Origin: Arsenophonus sp031446165
GTDB taxonomy: Bacteria > Pseudomonadota > Gammaproteobacteria > Enterobacterales > Enterobacteriaceae
Assembly (NCBI GenBank): GCA_031446165.1
Contig: CP132905.1
Coordinates: 868,001 to 932,000 of the forward strand
Direction: 5' to 3'
DNA: 64,000 nucleotides
Below, in pieces: positions 1 to 8,097 of this stretch (its first letter is position 1; each line of letters opens with the position of its first letter). Under the pieces are notes generated by a model. That model ran no database searches, was not told where the DNA came from, and was given only the letters and a program-made list of their open reading frames with translations. Position numbers and translations under genes: made by a program.

Positions 1-10
1 GGATTTAAAC

Positions 11-1342
11 ATGTCTGCGATGACACCTCATGAAATTGTTACTGAACTAAATAACCATATTATCGGACAAAACAAAGCAAAACGTTCTGTTGCTATTGCA
101 TTAAGGAATCGTTGGCGTCGAATGCAACTGAATGATACATTACGCCAAGAAGTAACACCAAAAAATATTTTAATGATTGGGCCAACAGGTGTTGGTAAAA
201 CTGAAATTGCTCGTAGATTAGCAAAATTAGCCAATGCCCCATTTATTAAAGTAGAAGCAACAAAATTTACTGAAGTTGGTTATGTTGGTAAAGAAGTTGA
301 TTCTATTATTCGTGATTTAACTGATGCAGCATTAAAAATGGTACGTCTACAATCCATAGAAAAAAATCGCCATCGTGCAAAAGAACTTGCTGAAGAACGT
401 ATTTTAGATGTTTTGGCACCACTTTCTAAAAGTAATTGGGGAAAACCTGATATAAATTTAGAATCCTCTATCACACGTGACGCTTTTAAAAAACAATTAA
501 GAGAAGGCGAGTTAGATAACAGAGAGATTGAAATTGAAATTGCTACAACAGCAGTTGGTGTTGAAATTATGGCCCCACCTGGTATGGAAGAAATGACTAG
601 TCAATTACAATCTATATTTCAAAATCTTGCAGGACAAAAACATAAAACAAGAAAAATGAAAATAAAAGATGCTTTTAAAATTCTTATAGAAGAAGAAGCA
701 TCAAAATTAATTAATCAAGAAGAACTAAAACAACAAGCAATTGATGCAGTAGAACAACATGGCATCGTTTTTATAGATGAAATTGATAAAATTTGTAAAC
801 ATGGACAAACTTCTGGACCAGACATTTCAAGAGAAGGTGTACAACGTGATTTATTACCATTAGTAGAAGGATGTACAATTTCTACTAAACATGGCATGGT
901 AAAAACAGATCATATCTTATTCATTGCTTCTGGTGCATTTCAAATTGTCAGTCCCTCTGATTTAATTCCTGAACTGCAAGGAAGGTTGCCTATTAGAGTT
1001 GAATTAAAAGCATTAACAACAGAAGATTTTGAACGTATTTTAACTGAACCTAATGCATCTTTAACAGTACAATATAAAGCATTAATGGCCACTGAAGGTT
1101 TAAACATTGAATTTACTCCAGATGGTATTGAGAAAATTGCACAAACGGCATGGAAAGTTAATGAAAAAACAGAAAATATTGGTGCCCGTCGTTTACACAC
1201 TGTACTGGAACGTTTAATGGAAGATATTTCTTTTAATGCTAATGAACGTCGTGGGCAAATCATTATAATCAATGCTGACTATGTATCTTTGCATCTTGAT
1301 GAACTAGTTGCTGATGAAGATCTAAGTAAATTTATTTTATGA
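11..1342 (+). CDS. hslU: HslU, ATPase subunit of the HslUV protease
   Basis: AAA+ unfoldase that recognises and threads proteins into the HslV peptidase in the cytoplasm. The 443 residues equal the usual enterobacterial length. Walker A (GPTGVGKTE) lies at residues 57-65. Walker B (VFIDEIDK) follows after the divergent I domain, near residue 255. The arginine-rich sensor part (NIGARRLHT) is near the end, and the C-terminal tail KFIL is the kind of tail that docks into HslV. The start lies 10 bases into the window, so hslV is presumably just upstream and out of view. In E. coli menA, rraA, zapB and glpF follow; none of them is intact here. Identification is firm. Confidence 0.98.
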   Translation: MSAMTPHEIVTELNNHIIGQNKAKRSVAIALRNRWRRMQLNDTLRQEVTPKNILMIGPTGVGKTEIARRLAKLANAPFIKVEATKFTEVGYVGKEVDSIIRDLTDAALKMVRLQSIEKNRHRAKELAEERILDVLAPLSKSNWGKPDINLESSITRDAFKKQLREGELDNREIEIEIATTAVGVEIMAPPGMEEMTSQLQSIFQNLAGQKHKTRKMKIKDAFKILIEEEASKLINQEELKQQAIDAVEQHGIVFIDEIDKICKHGQTSGPDISREGVQRDLLPLVEGCTISTKHGMVKTDHILFIASGAFQIVSPSDLIPELQGRLPIRVELKALTTEDFERILTEPNASLTVQYKALMATEGLNIEFTPDGIEKIAQTAWKVNEKTENIGARRLHTVLERLMEDISFNANERRGQIIIINADYVSLHLDELVADEDLSKFIL

Positions 1343-1952
1343 GTTTTTGTACAAAAAACCTTAATAATCATAATATTTCTTATTTAAGAACTATTTCAGT
1401 GGCTTAGAATATTTATATATAAAAACGCTATAACACAAAAATATAAAAAAATTACGATATAAATCGTAAACATTAAATTTATCAGGCAAACAATATATTT
1501 TGCTTGTTAAATTAATTTTTTATAATAATCATAATTTTTAAAAAAAATATTACTACAAAATAGTATAATATAAATATATAGAATAATTAGATTAAATACT
1601 TAACCTAAAAAAATGCGTTTATTATTTATTGATTATTAGCATAATAATTAATATTATACCTACTGTTCAAAATATGCATATAGTATTTTTTGACTCTTTT
1701 AAAAATGTCTGTTTTTTAAAATAACATTTTTTTATTATATGATTTAGAATTTATCAAAAGATAAATATATAATTAAGGCGTTTAATCTTAGCATAATATA
1801 ATTATATTATATCTATAGTTTACAAAAAACAATAAATTATATTTCTCTCCTAAAACTATTACGCCTAAAAATATTATAAATGCATAATCAGCATTAATTA
1901 AGTTATTGTTAATTTAATATTTCTGTAACTATTTGTTTTATAAAGGAGATTT
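1343..1952. other. AT-rich spacer between hslU and the glpF relic
   Basis: No open frame or RNA gene is visible. In E. coli menA, rraA and zapB lie here. I could not align any of them convincingly. A 14-base palindrome of T-run, GTAC and A-run sits directly after the hslU stop (1344-1357) and could be a weak terminator stem. Confidence 0.5.
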
Positions 1953-2522
1953 TATTGATATACTTCAATCCTTTTTTATATCTTTTTTTACAGGATTTTT
2001 TTTATTTTGTATATTTTGATTCATAACTTTATATTATTATATTATTATAAATAACTGAAAAAGTTTTTATTCCCGCACTATCTATATCTATAGATCACCT
2101 TTTAAAGTTAACGTATTGCTTACTATAATATATATATGATACAAACTTAAAGAAAAAAAATTCAATATTAATAAAATTGTTTGTACTAAATAACATCTTA
2201 CTACAAGAATTCAAGTGATTCTTAGTTATAAATTCTATACGATTAAATCTCACCTATAAAAAATGGTATATCTTATTTTATATTTTTGCTACTGTTTAAT
2301 ATTTTAATTTTTATGAGTGATTCTCTATTTTGTAAACTAATCGAATTTATATTTGTATTCTACTCATTATAATCTATATTTGGTAACTTATTTCAGTGAT
2401 TGCTATAATATTCTCATAAATAACTAAAAAATTTTTTTAATAATATGATTCCTTTTCTGACAACATTTATTTTAGTTACTATTATTGCATACATTTATAA
2501 AAAAATAATTTATATTGACTGA
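1953..2522 (+). pseudogene. glpF: Relic of the glycerol facilitator gene glpF
   Basis: E. coli has glpF directly upstream of glpK on the same strand, and here broken pieces of it appear in order. A good Shine-Dalgarno (AAGGAGA, 1943-1949) precedes a frame at 1953 reading IDILQSFFISFFTGFFLF, which aligns with the GlpF start (LKGQCIAEFLGTGLLIFF). Near 2265-2330 a hydrophobic run ends in LIFMSDS, like ILALTDD of GlpF. At 2445-2522 the frame IPFLTTFILVTIIAYIYKK aligns without gaps with VPLFGPIVGAIVGAFAYRK near the GlpF C terminus. Stops and shifts separate the pieces, and about 570 bases remain of some 846. The alignments are by eye. Confidence 0.6.
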
Positions 2523-2596
2523 CCATAATAATAAAAATATAAAAACAAAAAATAACACTAAATAATTTTTAGTCAATTAAGGTAATCATAATACAA

Positions 2597-4114
2597 ATGA
2601 TCACATCAAAAAAAAAATATATCATAGCACTTGATCAAGGAACAACAAGTTCACGTACCATTGTTTTTGATCATGATGCTAATATTATCAATATTTCTCA
2701 ACGTGAATTTTTACAAATCTATCCAAAACCTGGTTGGGTAGAACATGATCCAATAAAAATATGGGCAACACAAAGTGCTACTCTCACTGAAGCACTAGCA
2801 ATTTCTGATATTCGCAGTGATCAAATTGCAGGAATCGGGATCACTAATCAAAGAGAAACTACTATTGTTTGGGAACAAAAAACTGGTAAACCAATTTATA
2901 ATGCAATTGTTTGGCAATGTCGACGTACTGCTGATTTCTGTACTCAATTTAAAAAAAACAACCCAGAATTAAAAAAATACATTCGTGAAAATACAGGCCT
3001 TGTTATTGATCCATATTTCTCTGGAACAAAATTAAAATGGATCCTAGAAAATATTGATGGAGCCTATGAACGCGCAAAAAATGGTGAATTACTTTTTGGT
3101 ACTGTAGATACCTGGTTAGTGTGGAAAATGACACAAGGACGTGTTCATATCACTGATTTTACCAATGCATCCCGTACTATGTTATTAAATATTCATACAT
3201 TAGATTGGGATCAAAAAATTTTAGATGCCTTTAATATTCCAAGAATTATGTTACCAAAAGTACGTCCATCTGCAGAAGTGTATGGACAAACAAATATTGG
3301 GGGTAAAGGAGGTGTACGCATTCCAATAGCTGGAATAGCCGGAGATCAACAAGCAGCACTATATGGACAATTATGCGTACAACCTGGAATGGCTAAAAAT
3401 ACTTATGGAACCGGTTGTTTTCTATTAATGAATACCGGTAAAAACACCAAAATTTCTAATCATGGATTATTAACAACTATTGCTTGTGGGCCTACTGGAG
3501 AAGTAAATTATGCTTTAGAAGGTGCCGTATTTATGGCAGGTGCTTCTATACAATGGTTACGTGATGAACTAAAATTAATTGACGACGTTAATGATTCAGA
3601 ATATTTTGCAAATAAAGTAAAAAGTAATAATGGTGTTTATGTTGTTCCAGCTTTAACAGGATTAGGTGCACCATATTGGGATCCATATGCTCGTGGTGCT
3701 ATCTTCGGTTTAACACGTGGTACTAATCGCAATCATATTATTCGAGCTACCTTAGAATCCATTGCTTATCAAACTCGTGATGTATTGGAAGCAATTCAAA
3801 AAGATACAAATACACGCTTAAAGTCATTACGCGTTGATGGTGGTGCGGTAAAAAATGATTTTTTAATGCAATTTCAATCTGATATATTGGGAACTTATGT
3901 GGAACGTCCTATTATCCGTGAAAGTAGTGCCTTAGGAGCAGCTTTACTTGCTGGGCTGGCAATAAATTTTTGGAAAGATCTAGACGAAATTAAAGAAAAG
4001 ATGAATATAGAAAAAATTTTTACTCCTGGAATTGCAGCTACTGAACGAAACCACAAATATAACGGATGGAAAAAAGCGGTTTCACGTATTAAAGATTGGA
4101 AAGAAACTATATAA
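2597..4114 (+). CDS. glpK: Glycerol kinase
   Basis: Phosphorylates glycerol to sn-glycerol 3-phosphate with ATP, feeding phospholipid synthesis and, through dihydroxyacetone phosphate, TpiA. The 505 residues compare with about 502 in E. coli. The FGGY-kinase start motif (ALDQGTTSSR) is at residues 10-19, the catalytic Asp lies in GIAGDQQAALYG near residue 248, and the arginine of the fructose-bisphosphate site region (GGVRIPI) is kept. It starts at ATG 2597. Codons 5-7 form a run of ten A bases (2608-2617), a possible slippage spot. Its usual partner glpF is a relic just upstream and glpX is missing downstream, so glycerol would have to enter by diffusion or another route. Confidence 0.98.
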   Translation: MITSKKKYIIALDQGTTSSRTIVFDHDANIINISQREFLQIYPKPGWVEHDPIKIWATQSATLTEALAISDIRSDQIAGIGITNQRETTIVWEQKTGKPIYNAIVWQCRRTADFCTQFKKNNPELKKYIRENTGLVIDPYFSGTKLKWILENIDGAYERAKNGELLFGTVDTWLVWKMTQGRVHITDFTNASRTMLLNIHTLDWDQKILDAFNIPRIMLPKVRPSAEVYGQTNIGGKGGVRIPIAGIAGDQQAALYGQLCVQPGMAKNTYGTGCFLLMNTGKNTKISNHGLLTTIACGPTGEVNYALEGAVFMAGASIQWLRDELKLIDDVNDSEYFANKVKSNNGVYVVPALTGLGAPYWDPYARGAIFGLTRGTNRNHIIRATLESIAYQTRDVLEAIQKDTNTRLKSLRVDGGAVKNDFLMQFQSDILGTYVERPIIRESSALGAALLAGLAINFWKDLDEIKEKMNIEKIFTPGIAATERNHKYNGWKKAVSRIKDWKETI

Positions 4115-4395
4115 ATATAGTTAATGCACTAAAATAAAAAATCAGATTAAATACGATTTTTATAAAAAATATAAAATTTATATAAATATTATTTTTTCTT
4201 ATAATTACCGTTACTGTAAAATTAATTGATAATTAAGTAAAATATAAAAAATTATTTATTTTATTAATAAAAATATTTACGTAAATATTGTAAAATACTT
4301 ATTAGTAATAGTAATAATATACAATATTTTTAATTATATAATTATGCAAAATATATATTAAAAATTATATCAATTGAAATATAGAGACATAAAAA

Positions 4396-5142
4396 ATGAC
4401 AACTTGGATAAAAGGAAAAATTATTAAAAATCATAAATGGAATAACTCTTTGTTTAGTTTAATCATCCATGCTTCAATTGAACCATTTATTCCAGGACAA
4501 TTTGCTAAACTTGCTCTAGAAATAAATGGTGAACGCATACAAAGAGCGTATTCTTATGTCAACGCTCCAAATGAGAAAAAATTAGAATTTTATCTCATAA
4601 AAGTACCATATGGAAAACTTAGTCCACATCTTGCAGTATTAAATCCAGGTGATTCTATTTACATAACAAAAAAATCGGCCGGATTTTTTTTATTAGAGAA
4701 ATTACCTACTTCAAGAACTTTATGGATGTTATCAACAGGAACAGCTATTGGGCCTTTTTTATCTATCTTACAATTTGGTAAAGATTTATCTCGATTTCAC
4801 AAAATTATTCTCGTACACGCCGTGCGTTATTCTAAAGATTTAAGCTATTTATCACTAATAAAAAAATTAGAAAAAAAATATCAAGGAAAATTAAAAATTC
4901 AAACTATTGTAAGTCGAGAAAATATTCCTGGAGCATTAAAAGGTCGTATTCCACAATTAATTGAAAATGGAGAATTAGAAAAATCGGTACAAACAACTAT
5001 TAGCGTATCGAATAGTCATGTCATGCTTTGTGGTAATCCAAATATGGTTAAAGATACACAAAATTTACTAAAAATTCAAAGAGGGATGAAAAAAAACTTA
5101 CGCAGTCAAACAGGACAAATTACTAGCGAGCAATACTGGTAA
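4396..5142 (+). CDS. fpr: Ferredoxin/flavodoxin--NADP+ reductase
   Basis: FAD enzyme that passes electrons from NADPH to flavodoxin or ferredoxin. At 248 residues it matches the E. coli length. The FAD motif RAYSYVNAP is at residues 50-58, a glycine-rich NADP site (STGTAIGPFLSIL) is near residue 113, and the protein ends in the aromatic QYW typical of the family. In E. coli glpX lies between glpK and fpr; here only 281 AT-rich bases separate them. A likely reason for keeping it is to reduce IspH (also in this window) and other iron-sulfur enzymes; that is inference. It is convergent with dapB. Confidence 0.97.
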   Translation: MTTWIKGKIIKNHKWNNSLFSLIIHASIEPFIPGQFAKLALEINGERIQRAYSYVNAPNEKKLEFYLIKVPYGKLSPHLAVLNPGDSIYITKKSAGFFLLEKLPTSRTLWMLSTGTAIGPFLSILQFGKDLSRFHKIILVHAVRYSKDLSYLSLIKKLEKKYQGKLKIQTIVSRENIPGALKGRIPQLIENGELEKSVQTTISVSNSHVMLCGNPNMVKDTQNLLKIQRGMKKNLRSQTGQITSEQYW

Positions 5143-5290
5143 ATTATATATTTAACAAAAAAATATTAAATGTTTCTCCAAAATAATAATTTTCAAAAAA
5201 ATAAAAAATACTTTGCATGTAAAATATTGATATATATTATAAATTTTTATAAAACATGTGTTTATTTATGACATTAATACAAATAATAAA

Positions 5291-6109
5291 CTAAATATTT
5301 AATACATCTTTCATGCTATATAATCCAGATTTTTTTTCTTTTAACCAAAAACAAGCTTTTATAATTCCATGCATAAAAATCATACGATTAAAAACTTTAT
5401 GATTAATTTCTACTCGTTCATCAATTGTTGAAAAAATAACCTTATGCTCACCAACTACATCTCTGGTTCGAATACTTATAACATTAATCTTTTTTTTTCT
5501 GTTCTCATGAGAAGAAACTTCTGAAACATCAATAATAGAACTTTGAGAATTTACTGCAATATTTTTATTAATAATTTCTTTTATTTTTAATGCTGTTCCC
5601 GATGGTATATCAATTTTTTCTTTATGATGCCTTTCAATAATTTTTATATCACTATATTCACCAATTAATTTTGCTGTCGTCACTAACAATTTATATATGA
5701 GATTCATTCCAATACTAAAATTTTCAGAAAATACAATTGGAATGTCTTGTGATATTTCCTGAATAAATTTTTTAGCAATTTCATTAAATCCTGTAGTACC
5801 AATAATCATACTTTTTTTATGTTTTTTACATATTAATAAAAAAGATTCAGTACTTTTAGGGGTAGTGAAATCAATTAAAATATCAAAAGTATTTAAAACA
5901 TTAACTATATCGTCAGTAACCATAATATTTAAAGGATGTATGCCTACTAATTCACCAACATCAGTTCCAACCACATTAGAACCTTTCCTGACTAATGCTG
6001 CACCTAAAAAAACTTTTTTATTTTGTGCAATAAATTTTATTAACATACTTCCCATTCGGCCCTCAGCACCTACGACAGCGACACGAATATGTTGTTGTGA
6101 AAGACTCAT
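5291..6109 (-). CDS. dapB: 4-hydroxy-tetrahydrodipicolinate reductase
   Basis: NAD(P)H-dependent reductase of the diaminopimelate/lysine pathway, needed for peptidoglycan and lysine. The 272 residues compare with 273 in E. coli. The dinucleotide motif GAEGRMG is at residues 14-20. The catalytic His pair and lysine lie in ERHHKEKIDIPSGTAL near residue 160, followed by the substrate-binding GTAL. It is the first gene of the block that matches the start of the E. coli map (dapB, ispH, lspA, ileS, ribF) and lies on the same strand as ispH. The carAB genes that neighbour dapB in E. coli are not here. Confidence 0.98.
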   Translation of the reverse strand: MSLSQQHIRVAVVGAEGRMGSMLIKFIAQNKKVFLGAALVRKGSNVVGTDVGELVGIHPLNIMVTDDIVNVLNTFDILIDFTTPKSTESFLLICKKHKKSMIIGTTGFNEIAKKFIQEISQDIPIVFSENFSIGMNLIYKLLVTTAKLIGEYSDIKIIERHHKEKIDIPSGTALKIKEIINKNIAVNSQSSIIDVSEVSSHENRKKKINVISIRTRDVVGEHKVIFSTIDERVEINHKVFNRMIFMHGIIKACFWLKEKKSGLYSMKDVLNI

Positions 6110-6308
6110 TTTTTCTCGATTAAATAAAAATATTATCTATAAATAATTTGTTTATACATGTTTAAATATTAGTTAAAATATTAAAATTTTCTTAAATTTA
6201 ATATTAACAATACATATGATTAAATGTAATGATTATAAGTATTATAAACTATAAACATTATGAAAACTTCTAATATTAATATATCACCCTTATATTTATT
6301 TGTTGTTT

Positions 6309-7259
6309 TCATTTGTTGTTGATTTCTATGAGTAACTCTTTTGGAACCTGAAAAAAAATATTTTCTTTATGACCATCAAGTTCCATGATATTTTTAATAC
6401 CTAAAGTTTTTAAATATTTAATCACTTCATTAACAAGAATATCTGGTGCAGAAGCACCAGCAGTAATACCAATAATATTTACGTCATTAAACCAATATTT
6501 TTGAATCTCATCAACAGAATCGATTAAAAAGCTTTCCTTACCTATTTTTTTAACTAATTCACTAAGACGATTAGAATTAGAAGAATTTTTAGATCCAACA
6601 ACTAATACAATATCAGCTTGATAAGATAATTTACGTGCTGCTTCTTGTCGATTGGTAGTCGCATAACAAATATCATTTTTACGTGGACCAATAATATTTG
6701 GAAAATATTTTTTTAATTCATTAATAATATCAGCAGTATCTTCAACTGATAATGTAGTCTGTGTCACAAAACACAAATTCTTTTTATTCTTAACATTTAA
6801 TTTTTGAATATCTTCTTTAGATTGAACCAAATATATACCACCAAAAGGATTATCATATTGCCCCATTGTACCTTTTACTTCTGGATGATCTAAATGACCA
6901 ATTAAAATTACTTCTTGCGCTTTTTTACTAGCACGAATAACTTCCATATGTACTTTAGTCACCAATGGACAAGTGGCATCAAATAACATTTTTAAACGAC
7001 GTGACCTGGCTTCTTGACGAATCACCTTCGAAACACCATGAGCAGAAAAAATTAAAATAGCATTATCAGGGACTTCAGATATTTTTTCAATAAAAATAAC
7101 ACCACGTTGACAAAAATCTTTAACCACATAACGATTATGTACCAATTCATGATGTACATAAATTGGAGAACCATACAAAAATAATGCGCGATTTAAAATA
7201 GTAATTGCACGATTGACACCAGCACATAAACCTCTTGGATTAGCTAGCAATATTTGCAT
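6309..7259 (-). CDS. ispH: HMBPP reductase, last step of the MEP isoprenoid pathway
   Basis: Iron-sulfur enzyme that turns HMBPP into isopentenyl and dimethylallyl diphosphate. The 316 residues match E. coli. The three cluster cysteines are visible in RGLCAGV (residue 12), DATCPLVTKVH (near 96) and CYATTNRQ (near 197), together with the EVKGTMGQY segment. Dxs and IspA of the same pathway are encoded at 50-53 kb, and Fpr at 4.4 kb is a plausible source of reducing power. In enterobacteria fkpB lies directly upstream; here it is a relic (7353-7433). Confidence 0.98.
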   Translation of the reverse strand: MQILLANPRGLCAGVNRAITILNRALFLYGSPIYVHHELVHNRYVVKDFCQRGVIFIEKISEVPDNAILIFSAHGVSKVIRQEARSRRLKMLFDATCPLVTKVHMEVIRASKKAQEVILIGHLDHPEVKGTMGQYDNPFGGIYLVQSKEDIQKLNVKNKKNLCFVTQTTLSVEDTADIINELKKYFPNIIGPRKNDICYATTNRQEAARKLSYQADIVLVVGSKNSSNSNRLSELVKKIGKESFLIDSVDEIQKYWFNDVNIIGITAGASAPDILVNEVIKYLKTLGIKNIMELDGHKENIFFQVPKELLIEINNK

Positions 7260-7617
7260 ATATAGATCGCCTAAAAATTCTTGTCAATATTCATGAATAT
7301 TTTAATATTAAAAATATTTATATATAAAATAAGAAAGTATTTTTTTAAAATATATATTTAATACCATAATATTATCTTCAATAAAAAACATTTATGGATT
7401 ATGTACTAAATATATCGAATTAGTATAAATTAAAAAATTAAAATATATCTCTTATTGTTAATAAAAATATTATTTATAAATTATGATTATATTGCTATGT
7501 TAATATAATAATTTTAATAATATTAAACATGATACAATGAGAGAAAGTATAACATAATAAAAATTCATGAAATTATATCAAATATACAAAATATAAAAAT
7601 ATAAACTCATTTTATTG
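7260..7617. other. Spacer ispH-lspA containing the fkpB remains
   Basis: A 358-base AT-rich stretch occupies the place of fkpB (about 450 bases in E. coli). Apart from the relic at 7353-7433 I see nothing in it. Confidence 0.6.
7353..7433 (-). pseudogene. fkpB: Relic of fkpB (FKBP-type prolyl isomerase)
   Basis: On the minus strand, between lspA and ispH where enterobacteria carry fkpB, one frame reads LIYTNSIYLVHNP, a stop, then MFFIEDNIMVLNI. It aligns with the C-terminal part of E. coli FkpB, VIREINGDSITVDFNHP followed by LAGQTVHFDIEVLEI. The I, N, S, I, V, N and P positions and then I, V, L, I are kept, with small deletions and one stop codon. Place, strand and order agree with a decayed gene. 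The match was found by eye and is short. Confidence 0.5.
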
Positions 7618-8097
7618 TCAAGAATGTATAATATTATCGAAAATGATTAATCCAGCACCAATACAAATTGCCATATCAGCAACGTTAAATATTGGCCAAT
7701 GTAAATCATTGATATGAAAATCAATAAAATCAATAACAAAACCATAAACAAGACGATCATATAAATTACCTAACGCACCACCTATAATAATTGCACAAGC
7801 AATATTGCTGATTTTTTTATGAATGTCTTGATGATACATTATAAAAAATAACACTATACAGATAGTAATTCCTGTTAATACAAAGAACCAAAATTCCCAA
7901 GTTTCTTCATGGGCTAAAAAACTAAATGCAGCCCCATAATTTCTAACATAAGTAATATTTAAATAAGACATTAATTTTATACATGAATATAATTCAAAAT
8001 TATTAAAAATTATTTTTTTAGTATAAATATCTATATATAATATTAAAATACTTAACCACAACCAAAAAAATCTATTAAAATCAATCAATTTTTTCAT
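7618..8097 (-). CDS. lspA: Lipoprotein signal peptidase (signal peptidase II)
   Basis: Inner-membrane aspartic protease that removes the signal peptide of prolipoproteins; CyoA in this window carries a lipobox and is a likely substrate. The 159 residues compare with 164 in E. coli. Four hydrophobic segments are visible. The catalytic aspartates lie in GNLYDRLVYGFVIDFIDFH and in FNVADMAICIG. The start overlaps the ileS stop by one base (TAATG), so the two are translationally coupled as in other enterobacteria. Confidence 0.97.
   Translation of the reverse strand: MKKLIDFNRFFWLWLSILILYIDIYTKKIIFNNFELYSCIKLMSYLNITYVRNYGAAFSFLAHEETWEFWFFVLTGITICIVLFFIMYHQDIHKKISNIACAIIIGGALGNLYDRLVYGFVIDFIDFHINDLHWPIFNVADMAICIGAGLIIFDNIIHS

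Noticed and set aside
1780..1850. Possible zapB fragment on the minus strand with a GGAGAG site
   Set aside because: The frame NLLFFVN shares only two residues with SLEVFEK; too weak to call.
4115..4395. Search for glpX remains between glpK and fpr
   Set aside because: No colinear similarity found in the 281 bases.
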